Shown piece after piece: positions 27,630 through 38,379 of a stretch of 64,000 nucleotides of DNA (the first letter of the stretch is position 1; each line of letters opens with the position of its first letter). Below the pieces are notes generated by a model, which searched no databases, was not told the DNA's origin, and worked only from the letters and a program-made list of their open reading frames with translations. Both the position numbers and the translations under genes were made by a program. Source of the DNA: Burkholderia stagnalis (GTDB lineage: Bacteria; Pseudomonadota; Gammaproteobacteria; Burkholderiales; Burkholderiaceae); the NCBI RefSeq assembly GCF_902830275.1, contig NZ_CADESW010000023.1:1-64000 (forward strand). Reading direction: 5' to 3'.

Positions 27630-29633
27630 TCACGCGGCGGCGGCCGGCGGGTCGCGCCGGTGGCGCGACAGGCGCTCCTCCGCGAGCGCCAGCGCTTCGG
27701 GCAGCCCGCGCAGCACGACGATGTCGCTCGCGCGCAGCTTGGTCTGCGGGTCCGGCTCGACGCCGCGGATGCCGTGCCGGCGGATCGCCGTGACCTCGAG
27801 CCCGAGCGCGAACAGCCCGATCTCCTCCAGCGAGCGCCCGACCGCGTCCGCGCGCGCATCGACCGGCACCGATTGTAGCCGCACCTGCTCGTGGTCGTCG
27901 TCGTCCGCGTCGTCGGCGCCGCGGAAGTAGCCGCGCAGCAGGCTGTAGCGTTCGTCGCGCATCTCCTCGACGCGCCGCACGACCTTGCGCATCGGCACGC
28001 CCACCAGCACCAGCGTATGCGACGCGAGCATCAGGCTGCCCTCGACGATTTCCGGGATCACCTCGGTCGCGCCGGCGGCGAGCAGCTTCTCGAGATCGGC
28101 GTCGTCCACGGTGCGCACGATCGCCGGCAGCGTCGGCTCGAGTTCGTGCACGTGGTGCAGCACGCGCAGCGCGGACGGCGTGTTCGCATAGGTGATCGCC
28201 ACCGCCGCCGCGCGGTGGATACCGGCCGCGAGCAGCGACTCGCGGCGCGCCGCGTCGCCGAACACGACCGATTCGCCGGCCGCCGCGGCCGCGCTCACGC
28301 GGTCGGGGTCGAGGTCGAGCGCGACGTACGGAATGCCTTCCTGCTCGAGCATCCGCGCGAGGTTCTGGCCCGCGCGGCCGTAGCCGCAGATGATCACGTG
28401 GCCGCGCTGCTTGAGGCTTTGCGTCGCGATCCGCGTCATCTGCAGCGACTGCTGCATCCATTCGGTCGACGACAGCCGCATCACGATCCGGTCGGCGTTC
28501 TGGATCAGGAACGGCGCGGCGAGCATCGACAGCAGCATCGACGCGAGGATCGCCTGCAGCAGCGTCGAATCGACGAGGTGCCGGTCAAGGATCAGGTTCA
28601 GCAGCACGAAGCCGAATTCGCCGGCCTGCGCGAGGCCGATGCCGGTGCGCATCGCGACGCCCGGCGTCGCGCCGAACAGCCGCGCGAGCCCCGCGATCAT
28701 CGTCCCCTTGAACAGGATCTGCCCGATGAAGAAGCCGATCACGAGGAACGGATGCTCCCAGATCACGCGCGGATCGAGCAGCATCCCGGTCGTCACGAAG
28801 AACAGGCCGAGCAGCACGTCGCGGAACGGCTTGATGTCCTCTTCGACCTGATGGCGGAACGGCGTCTCGGAAATCAGCATCCCCGCGATGAACGCGCCGA
28901 GCGCGAGCGACAGGCCGAACTTGTCGGTGAAGAACGCGGCGCCGAGCGTGACGAGCAGCAGGTTCAGCACGAACAGCTCCTGCGAGCGGCGCCGCGCGAC
29001 CACGTTGAGCCAGCGCGTCATGAAGCGCTGCCCGACGATCAGCAGCAGCGACAGCGCGATCACGATCTTGACGGCCGCGAAGCCGAGCGTCAGCGCGAGA
29101 TCCTTCGACGATTCGGCGCCGAACGCGGCAATCACGATCAGCAGCGGCACGACCGCGAGATCCTGGAACAGCAGCACGCCGAAGATGTTGCGGCCGTGCT
29201 CGGTCTCGATCTCGAGGCGCTCGGCGAGCATCTTCGACACGATCGCCGTCGACGACATCGCGAGCGCGCCGCCGAGCGCGACGCTGCCCTGCCACGTGAT
29301 GTGCACCCAGTGCTCGAACAGCATGCCGAGCAGCACTGCGAGCGCGAGCGTCGCGACCACCTGCAACAGCCCGAGGCCGAACACGAGCCGCTGCATCGCC
29401 CGCAGCTTCGCGAGCGAAAACTCGAGGCCGATCGAGAACATCAGGAACACCACGCCGAATTCCGCGAGATGCTCGGCCCGCTCGAGGTCGGCCGCCACGC
29501 CGAACGCGTGCGGGCCGACCACGATGCCGACGGTCAGGTAGCCGAGCATCGGCGGCAGGTTCAGCGAACGGAACACGACGACGCCCACCACTGAAGCAAG
29601 CAGCAGCAGGAGCGTCATTTCGAGGGGGGACAT
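27630..29633 (-). CDS. CPA2-family (KefB/YbaL-like) cation/proton antiporter with RCK domain
   Basis: A 667-residue protein. About 12 membrane helices form a Na+/H+-exchanger domain (residues 1-390), followed by a TrkA-N/RCK domain (HVIICGYGRAGQNLARMLEQ, a Rossmann GxGxxG) and a TrkA-C domain at the C-terminus. Kef/YbaL-type systems extrude K+ or exchange cations for protons under electrophile or pH stress. The start MSPLEMTLLLLL at 29633 precedes helix 1; the frame stays open further upstream but through the divergent kdsD gene, so the extension is a shadow. Confidence 0.9.
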   Translation of the reverse strand: MSPLEMTLLLLLASVVGVVVFRSLNLPPMLGYLTVGIVVGPHAFGVAADLERAEHLAEFGVVFLMFSIGLEFSLAKLRAMQRLVFGLGLLQVVATLALAVLLGMLFEHWVHITWQGSVALGGALAMSSTAIVSKMLAERLEIETEHGRNIFGVLLFQDLAVVPLLIVIAAFGAESSKDLALTLGFAAVKIVIALSLLLIVGQRFMTRWLNVVARRRSQELFVLNLLLVTLGAAFFTDKFGLSLALGAFIAGMLISETPFRHQVEEDIKPFRDVLLGLFFVTTGMLLDPRVIWEHPFLVIGFFIGQILFKGTMIAGLARLFGATPGVAMRTGIGLAQAGEFGFVLLNLILDRHLVDSTLLQAILASMLLSMLAAPFLIQNADRIVMRLSSTEWMQQSLQMTRIATQSLKQRGHVIICGYGRAGQNLARMLEQEGIPYVALDLDPDRVSAAAAAGESVVFGDAARRESLLAAGIHRAAAVAITYANTPSALRVLHHVHELEPTLPAIVRTVDDADLEKLLAAGATEVIPEIVEGSLMLASHTLVLVGVPMRKVVRRVEEMRDERYSLLRGYFRGADDADDDDHEQVRLQSVPVDARADAVGRSLEEIGLFALGLEVTAIRRHGIRGVEPDPQTKLRASDIVVLRGLPEALALAEERLSRHRRDPPAAAA

Positions 29634-29762
29634 CACGGGCAAAGCGTCCTCGTTCGTCGGGGCCACGGCAAAGCGGGCGCGGCATGGTGGCGGGAGACAG
29701 GCGCCTTCGGACGAGTCCGAAGGGCCGGCGCGGCGAACAAACGCCTTTGCTATACTCCGCGC

Positions 29763-30746
29763 ATGATAGCGAAAATCAATGATGACCGGGCGCTCGCGCT
29801 CGCCCGCGACGTGCTCGACATCGAGGCGGACGCCGTGCGCGCGCTGCGCGACCAGCTCGACGGCGGCTTCGCCCAGGCCGTCGCGCTGCTGCTCGGCTGC
29901 CGCGGTCGCGTGGTGGTGTCCGGAATCGGCAAATCGGGGCATATCGCCCGCAAGATCGCGGCCACGCTGGCCAGCACCGGCACGCCGGCGTTCTTCGTGC
30001 ACCCGGCCGAGGCCAGCCACGGCGACCTCGGGATGGTGACGGCGGACGACGTGTTCATCGGCATCTCCTACTCCGGCGAGTCGGAAGAACTCGTCGCGAT
30101 CCTGCCGCTCGTGAAGCGGATCGGCGCGAAGCTGATCGCCATCACGGGCCGCGCGGAATCCAGCCTCGGCACGCTCGCCGACGTGAACCTGAACGCCGCG
30201 GTGTCGAAGGAAGCGTGCCCGCTGAACCTCGCGCCCACCGCGAGCACGACCGCCGCGCTCGCGCTCGGCGACGCGCTCGCCGTCGCGGTGCTCGACGCGC
30301 GCGGCTTCGGCTCCGAGGATTTCGCCCGCTCGCACCCGGGCGGCGCGCTCGGCCGGCGCCTGCTCACCTACGTGCGCGACGTGATGCGCACCGGCGACGA
30401 AGTCCCGCTCGTCGGGCTCGACGCGACGCTGTCGGACGCGCTGTTCCAGATCACCGCGAAGCGGATGGGCATGACGGCCGTGGTCGGCGCCGACGGCAAG
30501 GTCGCCGGCATCTTCACGGACGGCGACCTGCGCCGCGTGCTCGAACGCGACGGCGATTTCCGCAAGCTGCCGATCGCCGACGTGATGACGCGCCAGCCGC
30601 GCACGATCGGGCCGGACCATCTGGCGGTCGAGGCGGTGGAACTGATGGAGCGCCACCGGATCAACCAGATGCTGGTGGTCGATGCCGACGGCGCGCTGAT
30701 CGGCGCGCTGAACATGCACGACCTGTTCTCGAAGAAGGTGATCTGA
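29763..30746 (+). CDS. kdsD: D-arabinose-5-phosphate isomerase
   Basis: A 327-residue protein of the KpsF/GutQ family. An SIS domain (GIGKSGHIARKIAATLASTG; SYSGESEELV) is followed by two CBS domains from about residue 205. It converts ribulose-5-phosphate to arabinose-5-phosphate, the first step of Kdo synthesis for LPS. It overlaps kdsC by one base (TGATG) and starts the kdsD-kdsC-lptC-lptA-lptB operon. It diverges from the antiporter gene across 129 nt. Confidence 0.96.
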   Translation: MIAKINDDRALALARDVLDIEADAVRALRDQLDGGFAQAVALLLGCRGRVVVSGIGKSGHIARKIAATLASTGTPAFFVHPAEASHGDLGMVTADDVFIGISYSGESEELVAILPLVKRIGAKLIAITGRAESSLGTLADVNLNAAVSKEACPLNLAPTASTTAALALGDALAVAVLDARGFGSEDFARSHPGGALGRRLLTYVRDVMRTGDEVPLVGLDATLSDALFQITAKRMGMTAVVGADGKVAGIFTDGDLRRVLERDGDFRKLPIADVMTRQPRTIGPDHLAVEAVELMERHRINQMLVVDADGALIGALNMHDLFSKKVI

Positions 30747-31282
30747 TGACCGCTCCGCTGTCCGCGGCCGAACGCGCGAGCCGCGTGAAGCTGATGATTT
30801 TCGACGTCGACGGCGTGCTGACCGACGGCGGCCTGCTGTTTACGGCCGCCGGCGATGCAATGAAGTCGTTCAATTCGCTCGACGGCCACGGCGTGAAGCT
30901 GCTCGGCGAAGCCGGCATCGCGACCGCGATCATCACCGGCCGCCGGTCGGAGATCGTCGCCGCGCGCGCGAAGGAAATGAAGATCGCGCACCTGTTCCAG
31001 GGCGTCGAAAACAAACTGACCGTGTTCGCGGAACTGACCGCGTCGCTCGGCCTCGCGCCCGACGCATGCGGCTACATGGGCGACGACTGGCCCGACCTGC
31101 CGGTGATGCTGCGCTGCGGCTTCGCCACCGCGCCGGCGAACGCGCACCCCGAGGTGATCGCGCGCGCGCACTGGGTGGCCGAGGCCCGCGGCGGCCACGG
31201 CGCGGTGCGCGAGGCCTGCGACGCGATCCTGCGCGCGCAGCGCCGCTACGACGCGCTGCTCGCGCAAGCCTGCGGAGCCTGA
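30746..31282 (+). CDS. kdsC: 3-deoxy-D-manno-octulosonate 8-phosphate phosphatase
   Basis: A 178-residue HAD-superfamily C0 phosphatase. The nucleophile motif is FDVDGVLTDGG, with the TGRRS motif II and GYMGDDWPDLPV motif IV. It hydrolyses Kdo-8-phosphate to Kdo. The ATG overlaps the kdsD stop, which places it here; a longer upstream reading in this frame is inside kdsD and rejected. lptC follows after 3 nt. Confidence 0.96.
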   Translation: MTAPLSAAERASRVKLMIFDVDGVLTDGGLLFTAAGDAMKSFNSLDGHGVKLLGEAGIATAIITGRRSEIVAARAKEMKIAHLFQGVENKLTVFAELTASLGLAPDACGYMGDDWPDLPVMLRCGFATAPANAHPEVIARAHWVAEARGGHGAVREACDAILRAQRRYDALLAQACGA

Positions 31283-31285
31283 CGG

Positions 31286-31900
31286 ATGAACCCGCATTTC
31301 CGCTGGACCCAGTTGCTGCCGCTTGCCGCGGTTGCCGCGCTCGCGGCCATCACGTGGTGGCTGCTGCAGGCGACGCTGCCGCAGCCCGGCGACGGCGCCG
31401 CGCAGCCGAAGCGCCACACGCCCGACTACTTTGCCGACAACTTCTCGGTGACGGAACTCGACCAGTCCGGCACGACCCAGTACCGGCTGACGGCGGACAA
31501 GCTGATCCACTACGAAGACACCGAATCGAGCGACCTGACCGACCCGGCGATGCGCGCGTTCCAGCCCGGCAAGCCGGTCGTGACGACCACCGCGAAGCGC
31601 GGCACCGTCAACGGCGACGTGTCGATCGTCGACCTGTACGACAACGCGCGCATCCTGCGCGCCGCCGGCGGCGGCGATCCGCAGATGCAGGCGGATTCCC
31701 AGCATTTCCGGATCCTCGTCAATGATGATGTGATCCAGACCGAAAAGCCGGTTAAACTTCAGCGCGGCCTGTCGCTCGTCAACTCGACCGACGGCATGAA
31801 GTACAACAACGTCACCCGGGTCATCGAGCTCTACGGCAACGTGCGTGGCACGATCGCCGCGTCGGACGCGTCCGGCGGCTCGAAAGGTCAACCCAAGTAA
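31286..31900 (+). CDS. lptC: LPS export ABC transporter periplasmic protein LptC
   Basis: A 204-residue protein with a single N-terminal membrane anchor (residues 8-28) and a periplasmic beta-jellyroll. Typical LptC strands include YFADNFSVTELDQSGTTQYR and DNARILRAA. LptC links LptB2FG in the inner membrane to the LptA bridge that carries LPS to the outer membrane. It sits in the canonical order between kdsC and lptA. Confidence 0.93.
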   Translation: MNPHFRWTQLLPLAAVAALAAITWWLLQATLPQPGDGAAQPKRHTPDYFADNFSVTELDQSGTTQYRLTADKLIHYEDTESSDLTDPAMRAFQPGKPVVTTTAKRGTVNGDVSIVDLYDNARILRAAGGGDPQMQADSQHFRILVNDDVIQTEKPVKLQRGLSLVNSTDGMKYNNVTRVIELYGNVRGTIAASDASGGSKGQPK

Positions 31901-31920
31901 CTCATCCCACGCGTGACTGC

Positions 31921-32586
31921 ATGAACGAATCGTTCCCGTGTCAGATTTACGGCGGCGCCCGGCGCGCTGCCCGCGCCGCGCTCGCCGCGACGCTCATCGC
32001 ACTCCCGCTCGCCGGGCTGGCGCCGCTCGCCCATGCCGAAAAGGCCGACCAGGGCAAGCCGATCAACGTCGAAGCGGACAACCTGACCTACGACGACCTG
32101 AAGCAGGTCACCGTCGCGACCGGCAACGTCGTGATCACGAAGGGCACGATCGTCATCAAGGGCGATCGCGTCGAGGTGAAGCAGGATCCGGAAGGCTACC
32201 AGTACGCCACGTCGTACGGCAGCGGCAAGAAGCATGCGTCGTTCCGGCAGAAGCGCGAAGGCCTCGACGAATACATCGACGGCGATGCCGAGCGCATCGA
32301 CTACGACGGCAAGCAGGATCTGACGACCCTCACGACCGCCGCGACCGTGCGCCGCCTGCAGGGCACGTCGACGATCGCCGACACCGTGCACGGCAGCGTG
32401 GTCACCTACGACGGCCAGCGCGACTTCTACACCGCGCGCGGCGGCAAGGACGTCGCGGCGCCGGGCAACCCGAACGGCCGCGTGCGCGCGATGCTGTCGC
32501 CGAAGAACGGCGGTCCCGGCGCACTGAACGGCGCGCCGGCCAAGCTCGCGCCGTCGAACACGCTCCAGGGGGCGCCGGGCCAATGA
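31921..32586 (+). CDS. lptA: LPS transport periplasmic protein LptA
   Basis: A 221-residue protein with a signal peptide ending near residue 39 (LAPLAHA) and an OstA-like jellyroll ([35 protein letters not shown]). LptA multimerises to bridge the periplasm. The C-terminal 35 residues are Pro/Gly/Asn-rich and probably disordered, longer than in E. coli. The stop overlaps the lptB start (ATGA). Confidence 0.94.
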   Translation: MNESFPCQIYGGARRAARAALAATLIALPLAGLAPLAHAEKADQGKPINVEADNLTYDDLKQVTVATGNVVITKGTIVIKGDRVEVKQDPEGYQYATSYGSGKKHASFRQKREGLDEYIDGDAERIDYDGKQDLTTLTTAATVRRLQGTSTIADTVHGSVVTYDGQRDFYTARGGKDVAAPGNPNGRVRAMLSPKNGGPGALNGAPAKLAPSNTLQGAPGQ

Positions 32587-33359
32587 ACGCGCTACCGAAC
32601 CGCCAGCCGGCCGGCACCAGCAGCTCGCTCGTCGTCCGCAACCTGAAGAAGCGCTACGGCTCGCGCACCGTCGTGAAGGACGTGTCGCTCGACGTGAAGA
32701 GCGGCGAAGTCGTCGGCCTGCTCGGCCCGAACGGCGCCGGCAAGACCACGTCGTTCTACATGATCGTCGGGCTCGTGCCGCTCGACGCCGGCGAAATCTC
32801 GCTGAACGGCAGCTCGATCAGCCTGCTGCCGATCCACAAGCGCGCGTCGCTCGGGCTGTCGTACCTGCCGCAGGAAGCATCGGTGTTCCGCAAGCTCACC
32901 GTCGAGGAGAACATCCGCGCGGTGCTCGAGCTGCAGCATGGCGACGACGGCAAGCGCCTGTCGAAGGACGCGATCGCGAGCCGCACCGAAGCGCTGCTCG
33001 ACGAGCTGCAGATCAGCCACCTGCGCGAGAATCCGGCGCTGTCGCTGTCGGGCGGCGAACGCCGTCGCGTGGAAATTGCCCGCGCGCTGGCGACCAACCC
33101 GAGCTTTATCCTGCTCGACGAACCGTTCGCGGGCGTCGACCCGATCGCGGTGCTCGAGATCCAGAAGATCGTCAAGTTCCTGAAGCAGCGCAACATCGGC
33201 GTGCTGATCACGGACCACAACGTCCGCGAAACGCTCGGCATCTGCGACCACGCGTACATCATCAGCGACGGCTCGGTGCTCGCGGCCGGCGCGCCGAGCG
33301 AGATCATCGAGAACGAAAGCGTGCGCCGCGTGTATCTCGGCGAACACTTCCGCATGTAA
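32583..33359 (+). CDS. lptB: LPS export ABC transporter ATP-binding protein LptB
   Basis: A 258-residue ABC ATPase: Walker [11 protein letters not shown]-loop YLPQEASVF, signature [15 protein letters not shown], Walker [14 protein letters not shown] and switch His in ITDHNVRET. It drives extraction of LPS from the inner membrane with LptFG. The start overlaps the lptA stop by 4 nt. rpoN follows about 140 nt later, the usual proteobacterial arrangement. Confidence 0.97.
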   Translation: MNALPNRQPAGTSSSLVVRNLKKRYGSRTVVKDVSLDVKSGEVVGLLGPNGAGKTTSFYMIVGLVPLDAGEISLNGSSISLLPIHKRASLGLSYLPQEASVFRKLTVEENIRAVLELQHGDDGKRLSKDAIASRTEALLDELQISHLRENPALSLSGGERRRVEIARALATNPSFILLDEPFAGVDPIAVLEIQKIVKFLKQRNIGVLITDHNVRETLGICDHAYIISDGSVLAAGAPSEIIENESVRRVYLGEHFRM

Positions 33360-33502
33360 CCCGCCGTCACGGACGCGCCCTGCCCGGCCATGCCGCGCGG
33401 GGCCGCGCCCCGTTTCGCCGCCGGGCCGGCGCCGCGCGCGTAATCGCGGATGCCCAATGCGGCTGGGTCGTGGCACACTCCGGGTATGACTCCCTCTCTG
33501 CC

Positions 33503-35005
33503 ATGAAAGCCAGCCTCCAACTCCGCCTGTCGCAACACCTGGCGCTGACACCGCAACTGCAGCAGTCGATCCGGCTCCTGCAGCTGTCCACGCTCGAGCT
33601 CCAGCAGGAAGTGGCGATGGCGGTCGCCCAGAATCCGCTGCTCGAGAACGACGACGAATGGATCGCGAGCCCGCTGCGTGTCGCAGCGGACGGTTCGCTG
33701 ATCGCGCAGACGCCGCCCGCCCAGAACACCGAGCCGGCATCGAACGGCACCAGCCAGGCCGGCGAGCGCGCGGAGCGCGACGAGCCCGCCGCCGCCGATG
33801 AATACGACGGCTATGCCGCGGGCGACAGCGGCGACGGCCCGCAATGGAATCTCGATGAATTCGGCCGCGCGAGCGGCGCGTCGGACGACGACGATCTCCC
33901 GCCCCTGCAGGTGCAGGAAGCGTCGACGTCGTTGCGCGACCACCTGTCCGCGCAGCTGCGCGTCACGCAGGCGGGGCCGCGCGACCGCGCGCTCGTGATG
34001 TTCCTGATCGAGTCGCTCGACGACGACGGCTACCTGACCGCGACGCTCGACGAAGTGCTCGCCGACCTGCCGGCCGAACTCGAGGTCGACTGCGACGAAC
34101 TGAACGCCGCGCTCGCGCTGCTGCACAGCTTCGACCCCGCCGGGGTCGGCGCGCGCACGGCATCCGAATGCCTGAAGCTGCAGCTGCTGCGGCTCGATCC
34201 GTCCCCGACGCGCACGCTGTCGCTCGAAATCGTGTCGCAATACCTCGAGCTGCTCGCTGCACGCGACTTCACGCGCCTGCGCAAGCACCTGAAGGCATCC
34301 GACGACGCGCTGCGCGACGCGCACGCGCTGATCCGCTCGCTGGAGCCGTTCCCCGGCGCCGCGTACGGCAAGGCCGAAGCCGACTACGTCGTGCCCGACA
34401 TCATCGTGAAGAAGGTGGGCCAGGGCTGGCAGGCGGAACTGAATCCGGAGGTCGTGCCGCGCCTGCGGATCAACAACCTGTACGCGAACATCCTGCGCAA
34501 CAGCCGCGGCGATCCGTCGGCCGGATCGCTCAAGCAGCAGCTTCAGGAAGCGCGCTGGCTGATCAAGAATATCCAGCAGCGGTTCGATACGATCCTGCGT
34601 GTCGCGCAGGCTATTGTCGAACGTCAGAAGAATTTCTTTGCGCACGGTGAAATCGCCATGCGCCCCTTGGTTTTGCGGGAAATAGCTGATACGCTGGGCC
34701 TACACGAGTCGACTGTCAGCCGTGTGACAACCGGCAAGTACATGCTGACCCCGTTCGGGACGCTTGAATTTAAGTACTTCTTCGGATCGCACGTTTCGAC
34801 CGACACCGGTGGCGCCGCCTCGTCGACGGCCATCCGTGCCCTCATCAAGCAACTGATAGGAGCAGAAGACCCAAAAACGCCACTTTCGGACAGCCGCATC
34901 GCCGAGCTGCTGGCAGAACAAGGATTCGTGGTCGCGCGCCGCACGGTTGCGAAGTACCGCGAAGCCCTCAAGATCCCGGCAGTGAATCTGCGCAAGTCTC
35001 TTTAA
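33503..35005 (+). CDS. rpoN: RNA polymerase sigma-54 factor
   Basis: A 500-residue protein. The Gln/Leu-rich activator-interaction region I is at residues 1-50 ([20 protein letters not shown]), followed by an acidic variable region (residues 55-140), the core-binding domain and the C-terminal RpoN box [10 protein letters not shown] near residue 482. It directs enhancer-dependent transcription of nitrogen, motility and other genes. The start at 33503 matches the family; an upstream in-frame ATG adds 11 unconserved residues. hpf and ptsN follow as in most proteobacteria. Confidence 0.97.
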   Translation: MKASLQLRLSQHLALTPQLQQSIRLLQLSTLELQQEVAMAVAQNPLLENDDEWIASPLRVAADGSLIAQTPPAQNTEPASNGTSQAGERAERDEPAAADEYDGYAAGDSGDGPQWNLDEFGRASGASDDDDLPPLQVQEASTSLRDHLSAQLRVTQAGPRDRALVMFLIESLDDDGYLTATLDEVLADLPAELEVDCDELNAALALLHSFDPAGVGARTASECLKLQLLRLDPSPTRTLSLEIVSQYLELLAARDFTRLRKHLKASDDALRDAHALIRSLEPFPGAAYGKAEADYVVPDIIVKKVGQGWQAELNPEVVPRLRINNLYANILRNSRGDPSAGSLKQQLQEARWLIKNIQQRFDTILRVAQAIVERQKNFFAHGEIAMRPLVLREIADTLGLHESTVSRVTTGKYMLTPFGTLEFKYFFGSHVSTDTGGAASSTAIRALIKQLIGAEDPKTPLSDSRIAELLAEQGFVVARRTVAKYREALKIPAVNLRKSL

Positions 35006-35161
35006 GCCTGCTGCCTGCCCGGCGGCAGGCGTGTTCCGGCCGCCGCGCATCGGCGGACAAGCCGGGCGACCTGTCCGCAATCAGCCGCATCGCGCGGCAC
35101 GGGCAAGTCGACCGGATGCCGCATCGAAGCGGACAGGTGGTCATTCGCTTGGAGAAGCACT

Positions 35162-35530
35162 ATGAACCTGAAGATCAGTGGACATCATCTCGAAGTCACG
35201 CCTGCAATTCGCGAATACGTGATCACCAAGCTGGACCGGGTGCTACGGCATAGCGATCAGGTGATCGATGGCACTGTGATCCTCTCGGTCGACAACCACA
35301 AGGAAAAGGACAAGCAGCAACGCGCGGAAATCAATCTGCATCTGAAGGGCAAGGACATCTTCGTCGAAAGCGCAAACGGCAACCTGTATGCGGCAATCGA
35401 CCTGCTGATCGACAAGCTGGACCGTCAGGTCGTCAAGCACATGGAGCGCCTGCAAACGCATGCGCACGATCCGATCAAGCTCCAGCCGGCTGTCGAGCAG
35501 TTCGAGCAGATCGAACTGCCGCCGCAATAA
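35162..35530 (+). CDS. hpf: Ribosome hibernation-promoting factor
   Basis: A 122-residue short-form HPF/YhbH protein starting [20 protein letters not shown], with the basic surface ([19 protein letters not shown]) that binds the 30S subunit and inactivates ribosomes in stationary phase. TTGGAGAAGCACT before the ATG provides a ribosome binding site. It sits between rpoN and ptsN and is followed by a strong terminator. Confidence 0.94.
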   Translation: MNLKISGHHLEVTPAIREYVITKLDRVLRHSDQVIDGTVILSVDNHKEKDKQQRAEINLHLKGKDIFVESANGNLYAAIDLLIDKLDRQVVKHMERLQTHAHDPIKLQPAVEQFEQIELPPQ

Positions 35531-35550
35531 GCGCTTTACCGCACCGCACG

Positions 35551-35578
35551 CCGCCCGGTTCGCCGGGCGGTTTTTTTT
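35551..35578 (+). terminator. hpf terminator
   Basis: An 8-bp stem CCGCCCGG / CCGGGCGG with a TTCG tetraloop and eight T, 20 nt after the hpf stop. A textbook intrinsic terminator. Confidence 0.93.
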
Positions 35579-35659
35579 GTGTCCGGCGCCCGCGCGCCGG
35601 CCGCCCGGACGGCGCCGTACACGAGCCGCCACGTGCGCGCCATGCGCGCGGCTGTGTTC

Positions 35660-35665
35660 TATAAT
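35660..35665 (+). promoter_or_regulatory. Possible -10 box of the ptsN-hprK-rapZ unit
   Basis: TATAAT lies in an otherwise G+C-rich intergenic stretch after the hpf terminator. No good -35 hexamer is found 17 nt upstream. The terminator before it implies that ptsN has its own promoter. Confidence 0.4.
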
Positions 35666-35805
35666 GCTCCGGTTATTGCCGGGGGGCGTTGGGTACGGTC
35701 GCCGTGCCTTGCAGGTCTCCATCGCCTAACGCCTTGATATCGCCAAACATGGAAAATCAGTCTGCCGCCGCGAGGAGACCCCAGGCCGCCCAATCGCCTG
35801 CCAAC

Positions 35806-36261
35806 ATGAATCGCCTAGCCAAAATCCTGCCCCTAGAGAACGTCGTCATCGACCTCTCCGTCACCAGCAAGAAGCGCGTCTTCGAACAAGCCGGGCTCAT
35901 GTTCGAAAACCAGAACGGCATCGCCCGCAGCACCGTCACGGACAACCTGTTCGCGCGCGAGCGCCTCGGGTCGACCGGGCTCGGCGAAGGCGTCGCGATT
36001 CCGCACGGGCGCATCAAGGGCCTCAAGCATCCGCTCGCCGCGTTCGTGCGGCTTGCCGAGCCGATTCCGTTCGAAGCGCCCGACGGCCAGCCGGTTTCGC
36101 TCCTGATCTTCCTGCTCGTCCCCGAGCAAGCCACCCAGCAGCATCTCGAGATCCTGTCGGAAATCGCGCAGCTGCTGTCCGACCGCGACGCGCGCGAGCG
36201 TCTGCACAACGAAACGGATCGCTCCGAGTTGCATAGCCTGCTCACTCAGTGGCAACCTTGA
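35806..36261 (+). CDS. ptsN: PTS IIA-like nitrogen-regulatory protein PtsN
   Basis: A 151-residue EIIA-Ntr protein starting MNRLAKILPLENVV, with the phosphorylated His in GEGVAIPHGRIKG. It receives phosphate from EI-Ntr/NPr and regulates K+ uptake, nitrogen and envelope stress. Alternative in-frame ATGs at 35749 and further upstream would add 19 or more residues; none has a strong ribosome binding site, so the start is chosen by family length. hprK follows, completing a partial PTS phosphorelay. Confidence 0.92.
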   Translation: MNRLAKILPLENVVIDLSVTSKKRVFEQAGLMFENQNGIARSTVTDNLFARERLGSTGLGEGVAIPHGRIKGLKHPLAAFVRLAEPIPFEAPDGQPVSLLIFLLVPEQATQQHLEILSEIAQLLSDRDARERLHNETDRSELHSLLTQWQP

Positions 36262-36397
36262 GTTGATCCGGGCGGTACATTTTCCCGAACCAGGCGGCCC
36301 AGGCCGCCGCCCCGGGCCGCCCGGCGCCGGCCCGGCATGGCGACGCCCGTCGCCGCGCGCATCGGCTCATTGACCGGCCCATTGGAGTGACGGAGTC

Positions 36398-37366
36398 ATG
36401 GATACGTCCAGCATCAACGCCCAGAGCATCTTCGACGACAACGCCGCCACGCTTAAGCTCAGCTGGCTGACGGGGCATGAAGGCTGGGAGCGCGGTTTCT
36501 CCGCGGATACCGTCGCCAACGCGACGTCGAGCGCCGACCTCGTCGGCCACCTGAACCTCATTCACCCGAACCGGATCCAGGTGCTCGGCGAGGCCGAGAT
36601 CGACTACTACCAGCGCCAGACCGACGAGGATCGCTCGCGCCACATGGCCGAGCTGATCGCCCTCGAGCCGCCGTTCCTCGTCGTCGCCGGCGGCGCCGCG
36701 GCCCCGCCCGAGCTGGTGCTGCGCTGCACGCGCTCGTCCACCCCGCTGTTCACGACGCCGATGTCGGCCGCCGCGGTGATCGACAGCCTGCGCCTTTACA
36801 TGTCGCGCATCCTCGCGCCGCGCGCGACGCTGCACGGCGTGTTCCTCGACATCCTCGGGATGGGCGTGCTGCTCACGGGCGACTCGGGCCTCGGCAAGAG
36901 CGAACTCGGCCTCGAGCTGATCAGCCGCGGCCACGGCCTCGTCGCCGACGACGCGGTCGACTTCGTGCGTCTTGGCCCCGATTTCGTCGAAGGACGCTGC
37001 CCGCCGCTGCTGCAGAACCTGCTCGAAGTGCGCGGCCTCGGCCTGCTCGACATCAAGACGATCTTCGGCGAAACCGCGGTGCGGCGGAAAATGAAGCTGA
37101 AGCTGATCGTGCAGCTGGTACGGCGCCCCGACGGCGAATTCCAGCGCCTGCCGCTCGAAAGCCAGACCGTCGACGTGCTGGGTTTGCCGATCAGCAAGGT
37201 CACGATCCAGGTCGCGGCCGGCCGCAACCTCGCGGTGCTCGTCGAGGCGGCGGTGCGCAACACGATCCTGCAGCTGCGCGGCATCGACACGCTGCGCGAC
37301 TTCATGGACCGTCAGCGGCTCGCGATGCAGGATCCGGACAGCCAGTTCCCCGGCAAGCTCGTGTAA
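36398..37366 (+). CDS. hprK: HPr kinase/phosphorylase
   Basis: A 322-residue protein. The N-terminal domain is followed by the P-loop [15 protein letters not shown] near residue 160 and the HprK signature [10 protein letters not shown]. In beta-proteobacteria it phosphorylates HPr on Ser and sits in an incomplete PTS used for regulation rather than sugar transport. Its position between ptsN and rapZ is the family norm. Confidence 0.96.
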   Translation: MDTSSINAQSIFDDNAATLKLSWLTGHEGWERGFSADTVANATSSADLVGHLNLIHPNRIQVLGEAEIDYYQRQTDEDRSRHMAELIALEPPFLVVAGGAAAPPELVLRCTRSSTPLFTTPMSAAAVIDSLRLYMSRILAPRATLHGVFLDILGMGVLLTGDSGLGKSELGLELISRGHGLVADDAVDFVRLGPDFVEGRCPPLLQNLLEVRGLGLLDIKTIFGETAVRRKMKLKLIVQLVRRPDGEFQRLPLESQTVDVLGLPISKVTIQVAAGRNLAVLVEAAVRNTILQLRGIDTLRDFMDRQRLAMQDPDSQFPGKLV

Positions 37367-37441
37367 CCCTCACCGGCCGATCGCGCGGCGCGGGCGCGTC
37401 GTGCCGGTGCTATGATGAAACGTCAGGAATCTCTGCCCCCC

Positions 37442-38353
37442 ATGCGCATAGTTCTCATCACCGGCATTTCCGGCTCCGGCAAGTCCGTTGCGTTGAACGC
37501 CCTGGAGGACGCGGGCTACTACTGCGTCGACAACCTGCCGCCGCACGTGCTGCCCGAGCTGGCCCGCTATCTGGCCGACGAAGGCCGGCAGCATCGGCTC
37601 GCGGTCGCGATCGACGCGCGCTCGAGCGCATCGCTCGACGAAATGCCCGGCCTGATCCGCGCGCTGTCGCGCGATCACGACGTGCGCGTGCTGTTCCTCA
37701 ATGCAAGCACCCAGGCGCTGATCCAGCGCTTCTCCGAAACGCGCCGCCGCCATCCGCTGTCCGGCTCGCCGTCGCACGATGCCGACGTCGGCCTGCTGTC
37801 GTCGCTCGAGGAAGCGATCGAGCGCGAGCGCGAACTGGTCGCGCCGCTTGCCGAATTCGGCCACCAGATCGACACCAGCAACCTGCGCGCGAACGTGCTG
37901 CGCACCTGGGTCAAGCGCTTCATCGAGCAGAAGAACGACGCGCTGATGCTGATGTTCGAATCGTTCGGCTTCAAGCGCGGCGTGCCGCTCGACGCGGACC
38001 TGATGTTCGACGTGCGCGCGCTGCCGAACCCGTATTACGACCATGAGCTGCGCCCGCTCACCGGGCTCGACCAGCCGGTCATCGCGTTTCTCGACGCACT
38101 GCCGATCGTCCACCAGATGATCGACGACATCCATGCGTTTCTAACGAAATGGCTGCCGCACTTCCGCGAGGACAATCGCAGCTACCTGACCGTCGCCATC
38201 GGTTGCACCGGCGGCCAGCATCGCTCGGTCTTCATCGCGGAAACGCTCGCCTCGCGCCTCGCGAACCAGGCGAACGTGATCGTGCGGCATCGTGACGCGC
38301 CGGTGGATGTCGGCGCGTCGTCGCGGCTCGTGACCGAGGTCGAAAGACCGTAG
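37442..38353 (+). CDS. rapZ: RNase adapter protein RapZ
   Basis: A 303-residue protein with Walker [17 protein letters not shown] near residue 8, the [10 protein letters not shown] region and the C-terminal domain motif [16 protein letters not shown]. RapZ binds small RNAs and directs RNase E to control glucosamine-6-phosphate synthase in enterics, and is a UDP-GlcNAc-related regulator more widely. The start at 37442 is the conserved MRIVLITG; an upstream ATG at 37412 adds 10 residues. Confidence 0.95.
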   Translation: MRIVLITGISGSGKSVALNALEDAGYYCVDNLPPHVLPELARYLADEGRQHRLAVAIDARSSASLDEMPGLIRALSRDHDVRVLFLNASTQALIQRFSETRRRHPLSGSPSHDADVGLLSSLEEAIERERELVAPLAEFGHQIDTSNLRANVLRTWVKRFIEQKNDALMLMFESFGFKRGVPLDADLMFDVRALPNPYYDHELRPLTGLDQPVIAFLDALPIVHQMIDDIHAFLTKWLPHFREDNRSYLTVAIGCTGGQHRSVFIAETLASRLANQANVIVRHRDAPVDVGASSRLVTEVERP

Positions 38354-38379
38354 CGACGCCGCTTCCCCGTCAGCGCGCC

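Noticed and set aside
29634-30719. Upstream in-frame extension of the CPA2 antiporter
   Set aside because: It lies opposite kdsD and has no membrane character; the natural start MSPLEM at 29633 precedes helix 1.
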